A stretch of 64,000 nt of DNA from Streptomyces olivochromogenes. GTDB taxonomy: Bacteria > Actinomycetota > Actinomycetes > Streptomycetales > Streptomycetaceae. Below the pieces are notes generated by a model. It searched no databases, had not been told where the DNA came from, and saw only the letters and a program-made list of their open reading frames with translations. Positions 38,075 to 46,454 of this stretch are shown here, piece after piece (positions within the stretch are counted from its first letter, which is position 1; every line of letters begins with the position of its first letter). The translations under genes and the position numbers were made by a program. Where the stretch lies: contig NZ_KQ948452.1 of the NCBI RefSeq assembly GCF_001514115.1, positions 350,460 to 414,459 on the forward strand, read 5' to 3'.

Positions 38075-38659
38075 ATGGCCACCTCTTCCGCAGCAGCCGC
38101 CCACCGGCGCCGCGCCACCGGCCCTGCCCCCTCACTGACCGGCCCGGCGAGCGACGTGCACCCCGTGCTCCGCCGGACCACGGCCCCGCCCGCCGCCCTC
38201 GACCTGCTCGCCCAGGCCCGCGCCGGCCTCGACGAGGCGACCGCCCTGGAAACACCCAACGAGCGCTACGCGACGGCGCACTTGGCGGCCCTGCGCACCG
38301 CCGCCGCCGTCCTCGCCGCCCGGGGCCGCCCGGAGCCCACATCCCGACGCCGCGCCCGCATCCGGAGCGCCTGGGAAGTGCTCCCCGAGATCGCGCCCGA
38401 ACTCACCGAGTGGAGCGCCCTGTTCGCCTCCGGAGCCGAGCGGCGCGCCCGTGCCGAGGCGGGTATCCGGGGCGCGGCCGGCACCCGCGACGCCGACGAC
38501 CTGATACGCGACGTGGCGATGTTCCTGCGCCTCGTCGAGCGGATGCTGGTGCTGCAACCCGTGCTGCCCCAGCCCCGTCGCAACGGAGAGGAGGAGGGGG
38601 ACGGAGACGGGGAGGGCAGGGAGCACAGGGGGGACAGGGAGGTCCCGGACGCGAGCTGA
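38075..38659 (+). CDS. SAV_6107-type HEPN domain protein
   Basis: A 194-aa protein I recognise as the SAV_6107 HEPN family. After a Pro/Ala-rich N-terminus (1-35), it has a helical bundle: LDLLAQARAGLDEATALETPNERYATAHLAALRTAAAVLAARG, WEVLPEIAPELTEWSALFASGAERRARAEAG and the C-terminal DLIRDVAMFLRLVERML. The R-x4-6-H ribonuclease motif of toxic HEPN proteins is not evident; RYATAH is the nearest match. AGGAGG precedes the ATG at ideal spacing. It is not paired with an obvious MNT nucleotidyltransferase. The function is unknown. Confidence 0.8.
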   Translation: MATSSAAAAHRRRATGPAPSLTGPASDVHPVLRRTTAPPAALDLLAQARAGLDEATALETPNERYATAHLAALRTAAAVLAARGRPEPTSRRRARIRSAWEVLPEIAPELTEWSALFASGAERRARAEAGIRGAAGTRDADDLIRDVAMFLRLVERMLVLQPVLPQPRRNGEEEGDGDGEGREHRGDREVPDAS

Positions 38660-38663
38660 CTCC

Positions 38664-38723
38664 GTGATCCGCCGCGCGATCCGAAGCCTGATCCGATGCC
38701 TGATCCGACGCGTGATCCACCGG
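38664..38723. repeat. Five-copy 12-bp tandem repeat
   Basis: Five units of 12 bp (38664, 38676, 38688, 38700, 38712) share the core TGATCCG or CGATCCG. They lie 5 bp after the HEPN-protein stop. The length divisible by 3 keeps frames open, but there is no support for a gene here. Confidence 0.75.
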
Positions 38724-38848
38724 GTGAGACGCAGGGTCGGGTACGACGGCGGAGGCAATAGGGTGGAGGCGCCTGAAGCCTCCTGCCGGGAGGCCCCCCG
38801 ATCGCTCCGCCGCGCAAGAGGCGGTGCCGCTCCGAGGAGTCAACTGCC

Positions 38849-39619
38849 GTGCCGGACCCGACGCGCCCCCGCGCTTCTCTCCGTACCGCCGTGGTCTGGG
38901 AGGTCCTCAAGGACGCTCTCGACCGTCGGGTCAAGGCCACGGGGCGGGAGTCCCTGGACGTCCTCGACACCGGAGGCGGCAGCGGCAACTTCGCGGTGCC
39001 CGTGGCCCGCCTCGGCCACCGTGTGACCGTCGTCGACCCCAGCCCGAACGCGCTGTTCGCGCTGGAGCGCAGGGCCGCCGAGGCCGGGGTCGCCGACCGT
39101 GTCAAGGGTGTCCAGGGTGACGCCCACGGCCTCTTCGACGTCGTCGAGCGCGGTGGCTACGACGTCGTGCTGTGCCACGGGGTCCTGGAGTACGTGGACG
39201 ACCCCGCCGACGGCGTGCGCAACGTGGTGGACGCGCTGCGCCCCGAGGGCGTTCTCAGCCTCCTCGCGGCGGGCCTGGGCGGCGCCGTGCTCGCCCGTGC
39301 CCTCGCCGGCCACTTCAAGGAGGCCAGGCAGGCGCTCGACGACCCGGACGGACGCTGGGGCGAGGGGGATCCCGTACCCCACCGTTTCACCGCCGACCAG
39401 CTCACCGCGCTCGTCGAGGGCGCGGGTCTGCGCGTCGGCGCCGTGCACGGCGTACGGGTCTTCGCGGACCTGGTCCCCGGCGTCCTCGTGGACACCGAGC
39501 CAGGTGCCGTGGAAGCCCTCCTGAAGCTCGAGGCGGCGGCCGCCGAACTCCCCGCGTTCCACTCCGTGGCCACGCAGCTTCATGTGCTCGGTGAGGCGCA
39601 GGGGGCCGACGAGGGGTGA
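38849..39619 (+). CDS. Class I SAM-dependent methyltransferase
   Basis: A 256-aa Rossmann-fold methyltransferase. Motif I, LDVLDTGGGSGNFAVPVARLGH, is at about 31; the acidic end of strand 2 is VTVVDPSPNALFALERRA; motif II, YDVVLCHGVLEYVDDPADGVRNVVDALRPEGVLSLL, is at about 105. The C-terminal half contains KEARQALDDPDGRWGEGDPVPHRFTADQLTALVEGAGLRV, typical of CmoA/UbiE-like small-molecule methyltransferases. The GTG start follows GAGGAG. The substrate is unknown. It lies after the HEPN-protein gene, and a palindromic terminator follows the stop. Confidence 0.85.
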   Translation: MPDPTRPRASLRTAVVWEVLKDALDRRVKATGRESLDVLDTGGGSGNFAVPVARLGHRVTVVDPSPNALFALERRAAEAGVADRVKGVQGDAHGLFDVVERGGYDVVLCHGVLEYVDDPADGVRNVVDALRPEGVLSLLAAGLGGAVLARALAGHFKEARQALDDPDGRWGEGDPVPHRFTADQLTALVEGAGLRVGAVHGVRVFADLVPGVLVDTEPGAVEALLKLEAAAAELPAFHSVATQLHVLGEAQGADEG

Positions 39620-39635
39620 GCCGCCTCTCATGTTG

Positions 39636-39653
39636 CGCCCCTGATCAGGGGCG
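39636..39653 (+). terminator. Palindromic terminator after the methyltransferase gene
   Basis: An 18-bp perfect palindrome (GCCCCTGATCAGGGGC plus one flanking pair) starts 17 nt after the stop. It forms a compact hairpin with a 4-nt loop. Confidence 0.65.
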
Positions 39654-39894
39654 GGGCGGCAGATGGAGTACGCCACACGCCACCCGATCGGGCGCTCGGC
39701 GCCGTATGATCGAGGGAGACCGTCCGGCATGACGGGCCGGTTGCTGGGGAATGCACGCCTCAGTGAATCGGGGTGCCATGGCGGGTTCCGGTTGGCGAAT
39801 TGGCGCAGAGGGGCGGGTTTCACGGGGGCGATTCCCTGCCTATCCTGAAGGGGACCCCCGGTCGCCCCGGCGACTGCACGATGAGGAGGACGCC

Positions 39895-40290
39895 GTGCCG
39901 CTCTCGGAGCACGAGCAGCGAATGCTCGAGCAGATGGAGCGAGCGCTGTACGCCGAAGATCCCAAGTTCGCGACAGCGCTTGAGGGAAGCGGGCTGCGTA
40001 CGTACACCCGGCGACGGGTCTACCAGGCGGTCGCTGGCTTCCTGGTGGGTATCGCGCTCCTCGTGGCCGGAGTGGCCTCCAAGCAGATCTGGGTAAGCGT
40101 GGTGGGCTTCCTTGTCATGCTGGGCTGCGCGGTGCTTGCCGTGACCGGTTGGCGCAAGGCTCCCAAGCCGGGTGAACAGCCGGCCGCGCCCGGCGCACCC
40201 GCCGCACGCCACCAGGGCCGACAGCGCCGCTCCATGATGGACCGCATCGAACAACGCTGGCAGCGACGCCGAGACGAGCAGGGGCAGTAG
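39895..40290 (+). CDS. DUF3040 membrane protein
   Basis: A 131-aa small membrane protein with the DUF3040 signature at its start: PLSEHEQRMLEQMERALYAEDPKFA, as in mycobacterial Rv2169c, which has a comparable place near mraW. Two hydrophobic helices at about 45-85 (VAGFLVGIALLVAGVASKQIWVSVVGFLVMLGCAVLAVTG) are followed by a basic tail (RRSMMDRIEQRWQRRRDE). GAGGAGGA immediately before the GTG decides the start. The function is unknown. It ends before a very strong terminator and likely forms its own unit. Confidence 0.88.
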   Translation: MPLSEHEQRMLEQMERALYAEDPKFATALEGSGLRTYTRRRVYQAVAGFLVGIALLVAGVASKQIWVSVVGFLVMLGCAVLAVTGWRKAPKPGEQPAAPGAPAARHQGRQRRSMMDRIEQRWQRRRDEQGQ

Positions 40291-40339
40291 CCCCGCGGGG
40301 TCAGTAGCCCTGCGGGCGCCCGCAGTCGAAGACAACGCG

Positions 40340-40380
40340 TGAGGGGGTGTCCCACCCGGGCCGGGTGGGACACCCCCTCA
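40340..40380 (+). terminator. 41-nt near-uninterrupted palindrome after the DUF3040 gene
   Basis: A 20-bp perfect stem (40340-40359 with 40361-40380) around a single central base. It lies 50 nt after the DUF3040 stop. It is probably a terminator with a small effective loop. Confidence 0.75.
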
Positions 40381-40422
40381 GCCGTACCCCGAGAGGGCGT
40401 CTTGCCCGCGCCGGCATGCAGC

Positions 40423-40521
40423 GCCGACGTGAAGCGCCTGCGTGACCCCGACGTGAAGCGCCCCTGCGCGACGCCGACGAGAACCGAACCCGCGTGACGC
40501 CGACGAGAACCGAACCTGCGC
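40423..40521. repeat. Minisatellite of about 26 bp, four degenerate copies
   Basis: Units start at 40423, 40447, 40473 and 40499, each beginning (G/C)CCGACG. Units 1 and 2 share GACGTGAAGCGCC, and units 3 and 4 share GACGAGAACCGAACC. They lie between two convergent terminators in a 352-bp gene-free gap (40291-40642). Confidence 0.75.
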
Positions 40522-40589
40522 CTGTGGACGCCGGCCGCTGCAGGCGGGTCGCCACCGGCGGCTTCCGTCCCGGTCGCGCACCAACCACA

Positions 40590-40625
40590 TGTGGCCCGTG
40601 TCCCCGGCCGGGGACACGGGCCACA
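40590..40625 (-). terminator. 18-bp perfect palindrome terminating the TgpA operon
   Basis: TGTGGCCCGTGTCCCCGG (40590-40607) is followed directly by its complement (40608-40625), 17 nt beyond the minus-strand stop at 40643. It forms a strong hairpin. Confidence 0.75.
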
Positions 40626-40642
40626 CATGGTTCAACGCGACG

Positions 40643-43030
40643 TCAGCTGTTCTGCCCCGAAGGACGTCGCAGCAGGGACTCTCTGCGCGCCGCCAGCCGG
40701 GCCGACAGAGCCGTCCAGTAGGCCGACGCCGCCCAGGCCACCCGGACGGCTGAGCGGGGCGCGAGCAGGGCGCGCAGGCGGGCGGTGCGGCTCGCCCGGG
40801 CGCCGAGGGCGTCCGTGACACGGCGGGCGTCCTCCGCGAGCCCCGCCGTCAGCCGGGGGTGCGGGGCGTACAGCACCTGCTCGACCGCCGCGGCCAGCCG
40901 GTGCACCGCATCCGACGCCTCGGCTTCGAGGAGCCCGAGTCGCACGATCCGCGCCGCGGCCTTGCGTGGTGTCTGGGACTCGTCCGGCACGATTCCGTAG
41001 TCCCACGCCGTATCGGTCACCTCCAGCCACGTCGCCAGCGTGTACGCGGGCGCGTCCGCCTCACTGCGGCCGTGCGCACCCAGCCGCACGTCCCGGAGCC
41101 GCATCCGCCACAGCATCGGCAGCAGCGGTATGGCCAGCAGCAGAAGCCCGGCCAGTGTGTACAGCAGGATCTGGAGCCGCGGAGTGCCGTCGTCCTTCGA
41201 GCCCACCGTGGCCGGCGCGGACTGGCTCGGGCACGCCTCCAGCTTCTTCTGCTCGGCCAGGCAGTTGCCGCTGGCCGAGGGAGCGGTGGACGGCGCCGCG
41301 GACGTCGACGTGGACGGCTTCGGCACCGCCGACGAGTCCGACCCGGGCGTGTCCGTCTGGGTGTACTCCGGCACCGAGCCCCGGTTCGGGGTCGGCTCGA
41401 AGCGGGTCCAGCCCACCCCTTCGAAGTACAGCTCGGGCCAGGCGTGCGCGTCCCGCAGCCCCACCGACATCGAACCGTCGGACTGCGGGGAGCCGGGCGT
41501 GAAGCCCACCGCGACCCGGGCCGGAATCCCCAGCGTGCGGGCCATCGACGCCATCGCGAAGGAGAAGTGGACGCAGAAGCCCTGCTTGTCCTTCAGGAAG
41601 CGCGCGATCGCGGCCGAGCCGGTGCCCACCTGCACCTGGGTGTTGTAGGTGAACCCGCCGTTCACCGCGAAGTAGTCCTGGAGTTTGACCGCCTGCTCGT
41701 AGTGGTTCGTCGAGCCCGCGGTGACCTTGCGCGCCGTGTCGGCCACCACCGCGGGCAGCGACGACGGCACCTTGGTGAACTCGCGCTTCAGGACCTTCGA
41801 CGGCTCCGGCGCGTTCGCCAGCTGCTCCGCGGTCGGCTGCACGATCAGGCTCGTCACCTGGTACTGCACGCCGCGTGTGTTCTGACCGTGGTCACCGACG
41901 AGCGTGCGCCCGACCGGTTCGTACCGCCAACTGCCGCTGATGTTCACCTTGCTGACCGGGTACGGCATGGGCAGCCAGTCCTGCGCGTACCAGTCGGCCG
42001 CCGAGATGCGGGTCTGGATCTCGCTGCGCTGGACATCGGCCCCGAGGCCGATCGGCGTCGGGAACGTGTCCGGCACGTCCTGGATGTGTCGCTGGGCCGG
42101 CTTCCACGCCGTGCCGTCGAAGTCGTCCAGGGACACGATCCGCAGATACATGTCCTGGGTGTCTTCGGTGTTGGTGCGATAGGACATGACCTGGCGGTCC
42201 TCGTCCACGTTCAGGCTGTCGCGGAGCGAGACCAGCGGGTTCACCGCGGAGATCGTGCCGCCCCCGGAACCCGAGCCGACGCCCGCCCCCGCGCCGCCCA
42301 GCAGACCGCCGTCGAGGGCGGGCAGGGCGAGCGGCACCGCCAGGGCGACGCCCAGCGCGACCACGCCGATGCGCCGCCCCGTGCGGACCGGCGCGACCGT
42401 GCCCGAGGAGGCGTCCAGCCCCTGTGAGCGGGGCGCGCCGCCGAAGACCCGGCCCCACTGGGAGAGCCGGTCGCGGCCCTCCGCCAGGAGCAGCATCAGA
42501 TAGCCCGTGGCCGCGAGCAGGAACCACAGCCAGGCCCAGCCGCCGCCCGACAGTCCCGCGGCGACCGAGTACAGCGCGAGCAGGGGGAGTCCGGCGGGGG
42601 CAGCGCTGCGGAACGTCACCGCGAGCGTGTCCACCGCGAGCCCGATCACCAGGACACCGCCGATCAGCATCAGGCGGATGCCGTCGGACAGCGGCGCCGG
42701 AATCGCGTACCGCCCGACGTCGTCCGTGCCCGCCTGGAGCAGATCGCCGAGATGCCGGAACGCCTCCGGTCCCGGGACGAAGCCGAGGAGCGCCTGCTGC
42801 TGGGCGAAGACCAGCGTCAGCAGCATCAGCGTCACCAGCGCCTGCGCCGCCACCGTCAGCGGCCTGGCCAGCGGAACCCGCCGGGTCAGCGCGCCCACAC
42901 CGGACTGCAGGGCCAGCAGGAGCACCGCCTGGAGGAACCACGTCGCCGGCTTGACCAGCGGCAGCAGCGCGCACGCCGCCATCAGTGTGGCCGCCGCCGA
43001 ATACAGCGTCAGCCGAGCCCGCCCGCTCAT
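40643..43030 (-). CDS. DUF3488 / transglutaminase-like (TgpA) membrane protein
   Basis: A 795-aa multi-domain membrane protein. Residues 1-240 hold about six or seven hydrophobic segments (TgpA_N/DUF3488). A periplasm-side region with a transglutaminase-like papain-fold core follows at about 500-590: catalytic Cys in GFCVHFSFAMASMART, His in DAHAWPELYF, Asp/Glu in VGWTRFEPTP. After a Ser/Thr/Pro linker, another helix (ILLYTLAGLLLLAIPLLPMLW) leads to a C-terminal cytoplasmic DUF4129-like domain. Its ATG overlaps the DUF58 stop (ATGA). It is the last gene of the MoxR-DUF58-TgpA operon. A role in envelope protein processing or cross-linking is inferred. Confidence 0.9.
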   Translation of the reverse strand: MSGRARLTLYSAAATLMAACALLPLVKPATWFLQAVLLLALQSGVGALTRRVPLARPLTVAAQALVTLMLLTLVFAQQQALLGFVPGPEAFRHLGDLLQAGTDDVGRYAIPAPLSDGIRLMLIGGVLVIGLAVDTLAVTFRSAAPAGLPLLALYSVAAGLSGGGWAWLWFLLAATGYLMLLLAEGRDRLSQWGRVFGGAPRSQGLDASSGTVAPVRTGRRIGVVALGVALAVPLALPALDGGLLGGAGAGVGSGSGGGTISAVNPLVSLRDSLNVDEDRQVMSYRTNTEDTQDMYLRIVSLDDFDGTAWKPAQRHIQDVPDTFPTPIGLGADVQRSEIQTRISAADWYAQDWLPMPYPVSKVNISGSWRYEPVGRTLVGDHGQNTRGVQYQVTSLIVQPTAEQLANAPEPSKVLKREFTKVPSSLPAVVADTARKVTAGSTNHYEQAVKLQDYFAVNGGFTYNTQVQVGTGSAAIARFLKDKQGFCVHFSFAMASMARTLGIPARVAVGFTPGSPQSDGSMSVGLRDAHAWPELYFEGVGWTRFEPTPNRGSVPEYTQTDTPGSDSSAVPKPSTSTSAAPSTAPSASGNCLAEQKKLEACPSQSAPATVGSKDDGTPRLQILLYTLAGLLLLAIPLLPMLWRMRLRDVRLGAHGRSEADAPAYTLATWLEVTDTAWDYGIVPDESQTPRKAAARIVRLGLLEAEASDAVHRLAAAVEQVLYAPHPRLTAGLAEDARRVTDALGARASRTARLRALLAPRSAVRVAWAASAYWTALSARLAARRESLLRRPSGQNS

Positions 43031-44391
43031 GATCGTCCACCCCCTGCCGTACTCCCCGTCGAGGCGGCGCCCGCGCGCTGCTGGTCCGCCTGCCGCCACA
43101 GATCGGCGAGTTCCGCCCCCCGTGGCACCGTCACGGCGGTCCAGCCCGCCTCGCGCAGCATGCGCAGTCGATCCTCGCTCCTGTCCAACGGGCCGGGGAC
43201 GTCGGTCGGTTCCCGCACCCAGGTCTCGCTGTCCAACAGGAAGGCGACGGCCCCGCCGCTGCGCTGGCGCATCTTGGCGAGCACCGTCGCCTGCTCCTCG
43301 TCGAGGTCGCCGAGAAAGGCGATCAGCAGCCCTTCGTTACCCCCACGCAGGACGTCGTAGGCCCGGGAGAGCCCGGCGCCGTCCGAGTGGTCGATGACCG
43401 CGAGCGTGTCCATCATCAGTCCGGCCGCGTCCGCCGACTCCTGGCTCGCGCCAGCGAAGCCGTCGGCGCCCTCGCCGGGCACCGAGTTGCCGTCGTCCGT
43501 CAGCAGCCGCACCGAGAAGCCCCGCTCGAGCATGTGGACCAGCGTCGACGCCGTGCCCGACACCGCCCACTCGAAGGCGGAGTCCGGGCCGGCGCCCTCG
43601 TAGGAGATGCCCCGGGTGTCGAGCAGCACCGTGCAGCGGGAGCGCTGCGGCTGTTCCTCGCGACGGACCATCAGTTCGCCGTAGCGCGCGGTCAGGCGCC
43701 AGTGCACCCGGCGCAGGTCGTCGCCGTAGCGGTAGCCGCGCGGGATGATGTCGTCCTCGCCTGCCAGCGCCAGCGAGCGCTGCCGCCCGTCGCCGTACCC
43801 CTTCGCCTCACCGGTCAGCCGCACCGGCGGCAGCGGTTCCACGCGCGGGATGACCGTCAGGGTGTCGTACGTCGAGAAGGAACGGGTCAGTTCGCACATC
43901 CCGAATGGGTCCGTCAGACGCAGTTGCAGCGGACCCAGCGGATAGCGGCCGCGCAGGTCGGAGCGGACCCGGTAGGACACCTCGCGCCGGCCGCCCGCCT
44001 CCACCCGGTCCAGGACGAACCGGGGCCGCGGGCCGAGCACGTACGGCACCCGGTCCTGGAGCATCAGCAGGCCGGTGGGCAGCCGCGAGACGTTGTCCAT
44101 CCGCAGATGGACGCGGGCCTCGGAACCGGCCGGTACCCGCCCGGGGGAGAGCCTGCGGCTGCCCGCGACCCGGTAACGCGTGCGGTACAGCACGGTCGCG
44201 CAGACCAGCGGCAGGACCGCGAGAAGCAGGCCGACCCGGAGCAGATCGCTCTGCCCCAGGACGTACGCGCAGATCGCGGCCGCGATGCCGGCGGCCAGGA
44301 AGGAGCGTCCACGGGTGGTGAGACCGGTGAGCGCGGTGCGCAGCCCGCCCTTGTCCTCCTCGGCGTCGCCCGTCCCCCCGGGCGTCATCAC
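43027..44391 (-). CDS. DUF58 domain protein
   Basis: A 454-aa protein. Two hydrophobic helices at about 30-70 (SFLAAGIAAAICAYVLG and VGLLLAVLPLVCATVLY) precede a beta-rich middle and the DUF58 signature DIIPRGYRYGDDLRRVHWRLTARYGELMVRREEQPQRSRCTVLLDTR. The vWA-like C-terminal part has a degenerate metal site. DUF58 proteins partner MoxR ATPases. The start is GTG at 44391 or ATG at 44388, overlapping the moxR stop by 4 nt or 1 nt. Confidence 0.9.
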   Translation of the reverse strand: MMTPGGTGDAEEDKGGLRTALTGLTTRGRSFLAAGIAAAICAYVLGQSDLLRVGLLLAVLPLVCATVLYRTRYRVAGSRRLSPGRVPAGSEARVHLRMDNVSRLPTGLLMLQDRVPYVLGPRPRFVLDRVEAGGRREVSYRVRSDLRGRYPLGPLQLRLTDPFGMCELTRSFSTYDTLTVIPRVEPLPPVRLTGEAKGYGDGRQRSLALAGEDDIIPRGYRYGDDLRRVHWRLTARYGELMVRREEQPQRSRCTVLLDTRGISYEGAGPDSAFEWAVSGTASTLVHMLERGFSVRLLTDDGNSVPGEGADGFAGASQESADAAGLMMDTLAVIDHSDGAGLSRAYDVLRGGNEGLLIAFLGDLDEEQATVLAKMRQRSGGAVAFLLDSETWVREPTDVPGPLDRSEDRLRMLREAGWTAVTVPRGAELADLWRQADQQRAGAASTGSTAGGGRS

Positions 44392-45425
44392 AGCCTCCGG
44401 GGCGGCTGCTGGCCGTACGCGGGCGCGCCGCGGCCCATCGTGAAGCCCGGCTGCTGCTGGGGTGCCGCGGGAACGGCGGTGTGCTGAAGGATCTCCTGGA
44501 CGACCTGCTCGGCCGTACGGCGGTTCAACTGCGCCTGGGCCGTGGGGAGCAGACGGTGGGCCAGGACCGCCACGGCGAGTGCCTGGATGTCGTCCGGCAG
44601 CGCGTACTCCCGGCCGCTGAGCGCCGCGGAGGCCTTCGCCGCGCGCAGCAGATGCAGCGTGGCACGCGGCGAGGCGCCGAGTCTGAGGTCGGGGTGGGTG
44701 CGCGTGGCGGCGACCAGATCCACCGCGTACCGCCGGACCGTCTCCGCGACGTGGACCGTGCGGACCGCGTCGATCAGCTTCACGATCTCGTGCGCGTGCG
44801 CCACCGGCTGGAGGTCGTCCAGCGGGGAGACCCCGCCGTGGATGTCCAGCATCTGGAGCTCGGCGTCCGCGCTGGGGTAGCCGATGGAGACGCGGGCCAT
44901 GAAGCGGTCGCGCTGGGCCTCCGGCAGCGGGTAGGTGCCCTCCATCTCGACCGGGTTCTGCGTGGCCACCACCATGAAGGGGCTGGGCAGCTCGTAGGTC
45001 TGCCCGTCGATGGTGACCTGGCGCTCCTCCATCGACTCCAGGAGCGCGGACTGCGTCTTGGGAGAGGCGCGGTTGATCTCGTCGCCGATCACGATCTGCG
45101 CGAAGATCGCACCCGGTTTGAACTCGAAGTCCCTGCGCTGCTGGTCCCAGATGGACACACCCGTGATGTCCGAGGGCAGCAGGTCGGGCGTGAACTGGAT
45201 ACGCCGCACCGAGCAGTCGATGGACCGTGCCAATGCCTTGGCCAGCATGGTCTTGCCGACGCCGGGGACATCCTCGATCAGAAGATGTCCCTCGGCGAGC
45301 AGCACGGTCAGCGAAAGCCGTACGACCTCAGGCTTGCCTTCGATCACTCCTTCCACCGAACTGCGGACACGCTCCACAGTGGCGGTCAGATCTGTAAGGC
45401 TCGCTCGATCGTCATAGGTCGTCAC
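44388..45425 (-). CDS. MoxR-family AAA+ ATPase
   Basis: A 345-aa AAA+ chaperone-like ATPase. Walker A DVPGVGKTMLAKALA is at about 65, Walker B IVIGDEINRASPKTQSALLESMEE at about 125, sensor ATQNPVEMEGTYPLPEAQRDRFM at about 170, and the C-terminal lid includes LRLGASPRATLHLLRAAKA. The GTG at 45425 follows GAGGAGGG. It heads the operon moxR-DUF58-TgpA, all coupled by overlaps. MoxR proteins help assemble or insert metal ions or cofactors into partner proteins, here probably acting on the DUF58/TgpA pair. Confidence 0.93.
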   Translation of the reverse strand: MTTYDDRASLTDLTATVERVRSSVEGVIEGKPEVVRLSLTVLLAEGHLLIEDVPGVGKTMLAKALARSIDCSVRRIQFTPDLLPSDITGVSIWDQQRRDFEFKPGAIFAQIVIGDEINRASPKTQSALLESMEERQVTIDGQTYELPSPFMVVATQNPVEMEGTYPLPEAQRDRFMARVSIGYPSADAELQMLDIHGGVSPLDDLQPVAHAHEIVKLIDAVRTVHVAETVRRYAVDLVAATRTHPDLRLGASPRATLHLLRAAKASAALSGREYALPDDIQALAVAVLAHRLLPTAQAQLNRRTAEQVVQEILQHTAVPAAPQQQPGFTMGRGAPAYGQQPPRRL

Positions 45426-45643
45426 CCGGCCCTCCTCGGCCCGTTCTCGGGCCGACGCCCTGTGCGGACCGGCCCACCCCGAAACACGGACACCACGCGC
45501 GAGAAGTTCCGCGTGACGCCACAACCGCATTCTTGTTGCCGTTACCGGTTCGTGTCACTCGCCTGTGGATAACTGGCTGCGATATGTCAGGTCTTGCGAC
45601 TCTTTGGGTGCCGGTGGGTCGGGGCTTTTTCGTGAAGTGAGGG

Positions 45644-45686
45644 TCCCACGAGGGCCCCAGGAAGTTTTACGAGGGGCCCGGTGGGA
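45644..45686 (-). terminator. Terminator after the carbonic anhydrase gene
   Basis: 45644-45649 pairs with 45681-45686, and 45652-45658 with 45673-45679, with a small internal loop: 13 bp in total around an AT-containing 14-nt loop. The stem begins 4 nt beyond the minus-strand stop at 45691. Confidence 0.7.
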
Positions 45687-45690
45687 GTGT

Positions 45691-46239
45691 TCAGGCGGGG
45701 TCGATCTCGCGCAGCAGGCCCGTCGTCACGTCGAAGACGAAGCCGCGCACGTCGTTCGTGTGCAGGAGGAACGGTGAGGTGCGCACGCGCTGCATCGACT
45801 GCCGTACGTCCTGTTCGACGTCCCGGAAGGCTTCGACCGCCCAGGCGGGGCGCTGGCCGACCTCCATCTCCAGGTCGTGCCGGAAGTCCTCGGTGAGGGA
45901 CTCCAGGCCGCAGCCGGTGTGGTGGATGAGAACGACGCTGCGGGTGCCGAGCGCCCGCTGGCTGATGGTGAGGGAGCGGATCACGTCGTCGGTCACGACG
46001 CCGCCCGCGTTGCGGATGGTGTGGCAGTCGCCCAGCTCCAGGCCGAGCGCGGCGTGCAGGTCGAGCCGGGCGTCCATGCACGCGACCACCGCGACGTGCA
46101 GCACGGGGCGCGCGTCCATCCCGGGATCGGTGAACGCTCCGGCGTACTTCTGGTTCGCCTCGACGAGACGGTCGGTCACGCCACCGCTCGTGGTTATGGC
46201 GTCTTCGGGCTCTGTGGGTACGGATGCAGAAGTCGTCAT
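45691..46239 (-). CDS. Beta-class carbonic anhydrase
   Basis: Hydrates CO2 to bicarbonate. At 182 aa the zinc ligands are visible in VVACMDARLD (Cys and the catalytic Asp-Arg pair) at about 52-61 and HHTGCGL (His, Cys) at about 106-112. NAGGVVTDDVIRSL is the usual family segment. This is the short type common in actinobacteria. The ATG at 46239 has no good Shine-Dalgarno; a leaderless start is possible. It lies upstream of the moxR operon on the same strand but is closed by its own terminator. Confidence 0.92.
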   Translation of the reverse strand: MTTSASVPTEPEDAITTSGGVTDRLVEANQKYAGAFTDPGMDARPVLHVAVVACMDARLDLHAALGLELGDCHTIRNAGGVVTDDVIRSLTISQRALGTRSVVLIHHTGCGLESLTEDFRHDLEMEVGQRPAWAVEAFRDVEQDVRQSMQRVRTSPFLLHTNDVRGFVFDVTTGLLREIDPA

Positions 46240-46426
46240 AGCTATGACGTTACTGGTCAGGTACGAAGTAGTCCTGCTGTGAGAAGGGACAAAGAACGTC
46301 ATCGTGTCTTGTTGTGAGGTAACCCACATGGGTGTTTAGAGATCGCCCGGATAGGTGATTTTTGCCGATTCGTAGCTTCGATCGAGGGTTCATGGAGGAG
46401 TGGTCCGCGACGCGCATGCCGGTTGA
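46240..46426. other. Divergent region between carbonic anhydrase and the dcw promoter
   Basis: An AT-richer stretch (about 46240-46400) with no gene. In mycobacteria mraZ precedes the rsmH gene; here no mraZ-like frame exists on either strand between 46240 and 46677. Confidence 0.6.
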
Positions 46427-46454
46427 TTGACCGCGAGACACCGTGGACTAAAGT
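46427..46454 (+). promoter_or_regulatory. Putative HrdB-type promoter of the dcw cluster
   Basis: TTGACC (46427-46432), a 16-bp spacer, then TAAAGT (46449-46454). It lies about 225 bp before rsmH, leaving a long structured leader. GACAC, the core recognised by WhiA, lies in the spacer at 46437-46441. Confidence 0.6.

Noticed and set aside
38664..39026. Small gene for a cationic Ile/Arg-rich peptide
   Set aside because: Its start lies in a 12-bp minisatellite and the frame continues into the methyltransferase gene; no ribosome site or codon bias.
40423..40521. Small protein gene in the minisatellite
   Set aside because: Unit length varies between 24 and 26 bp, which breaks any frame; it is flanked by terminators on both sides.
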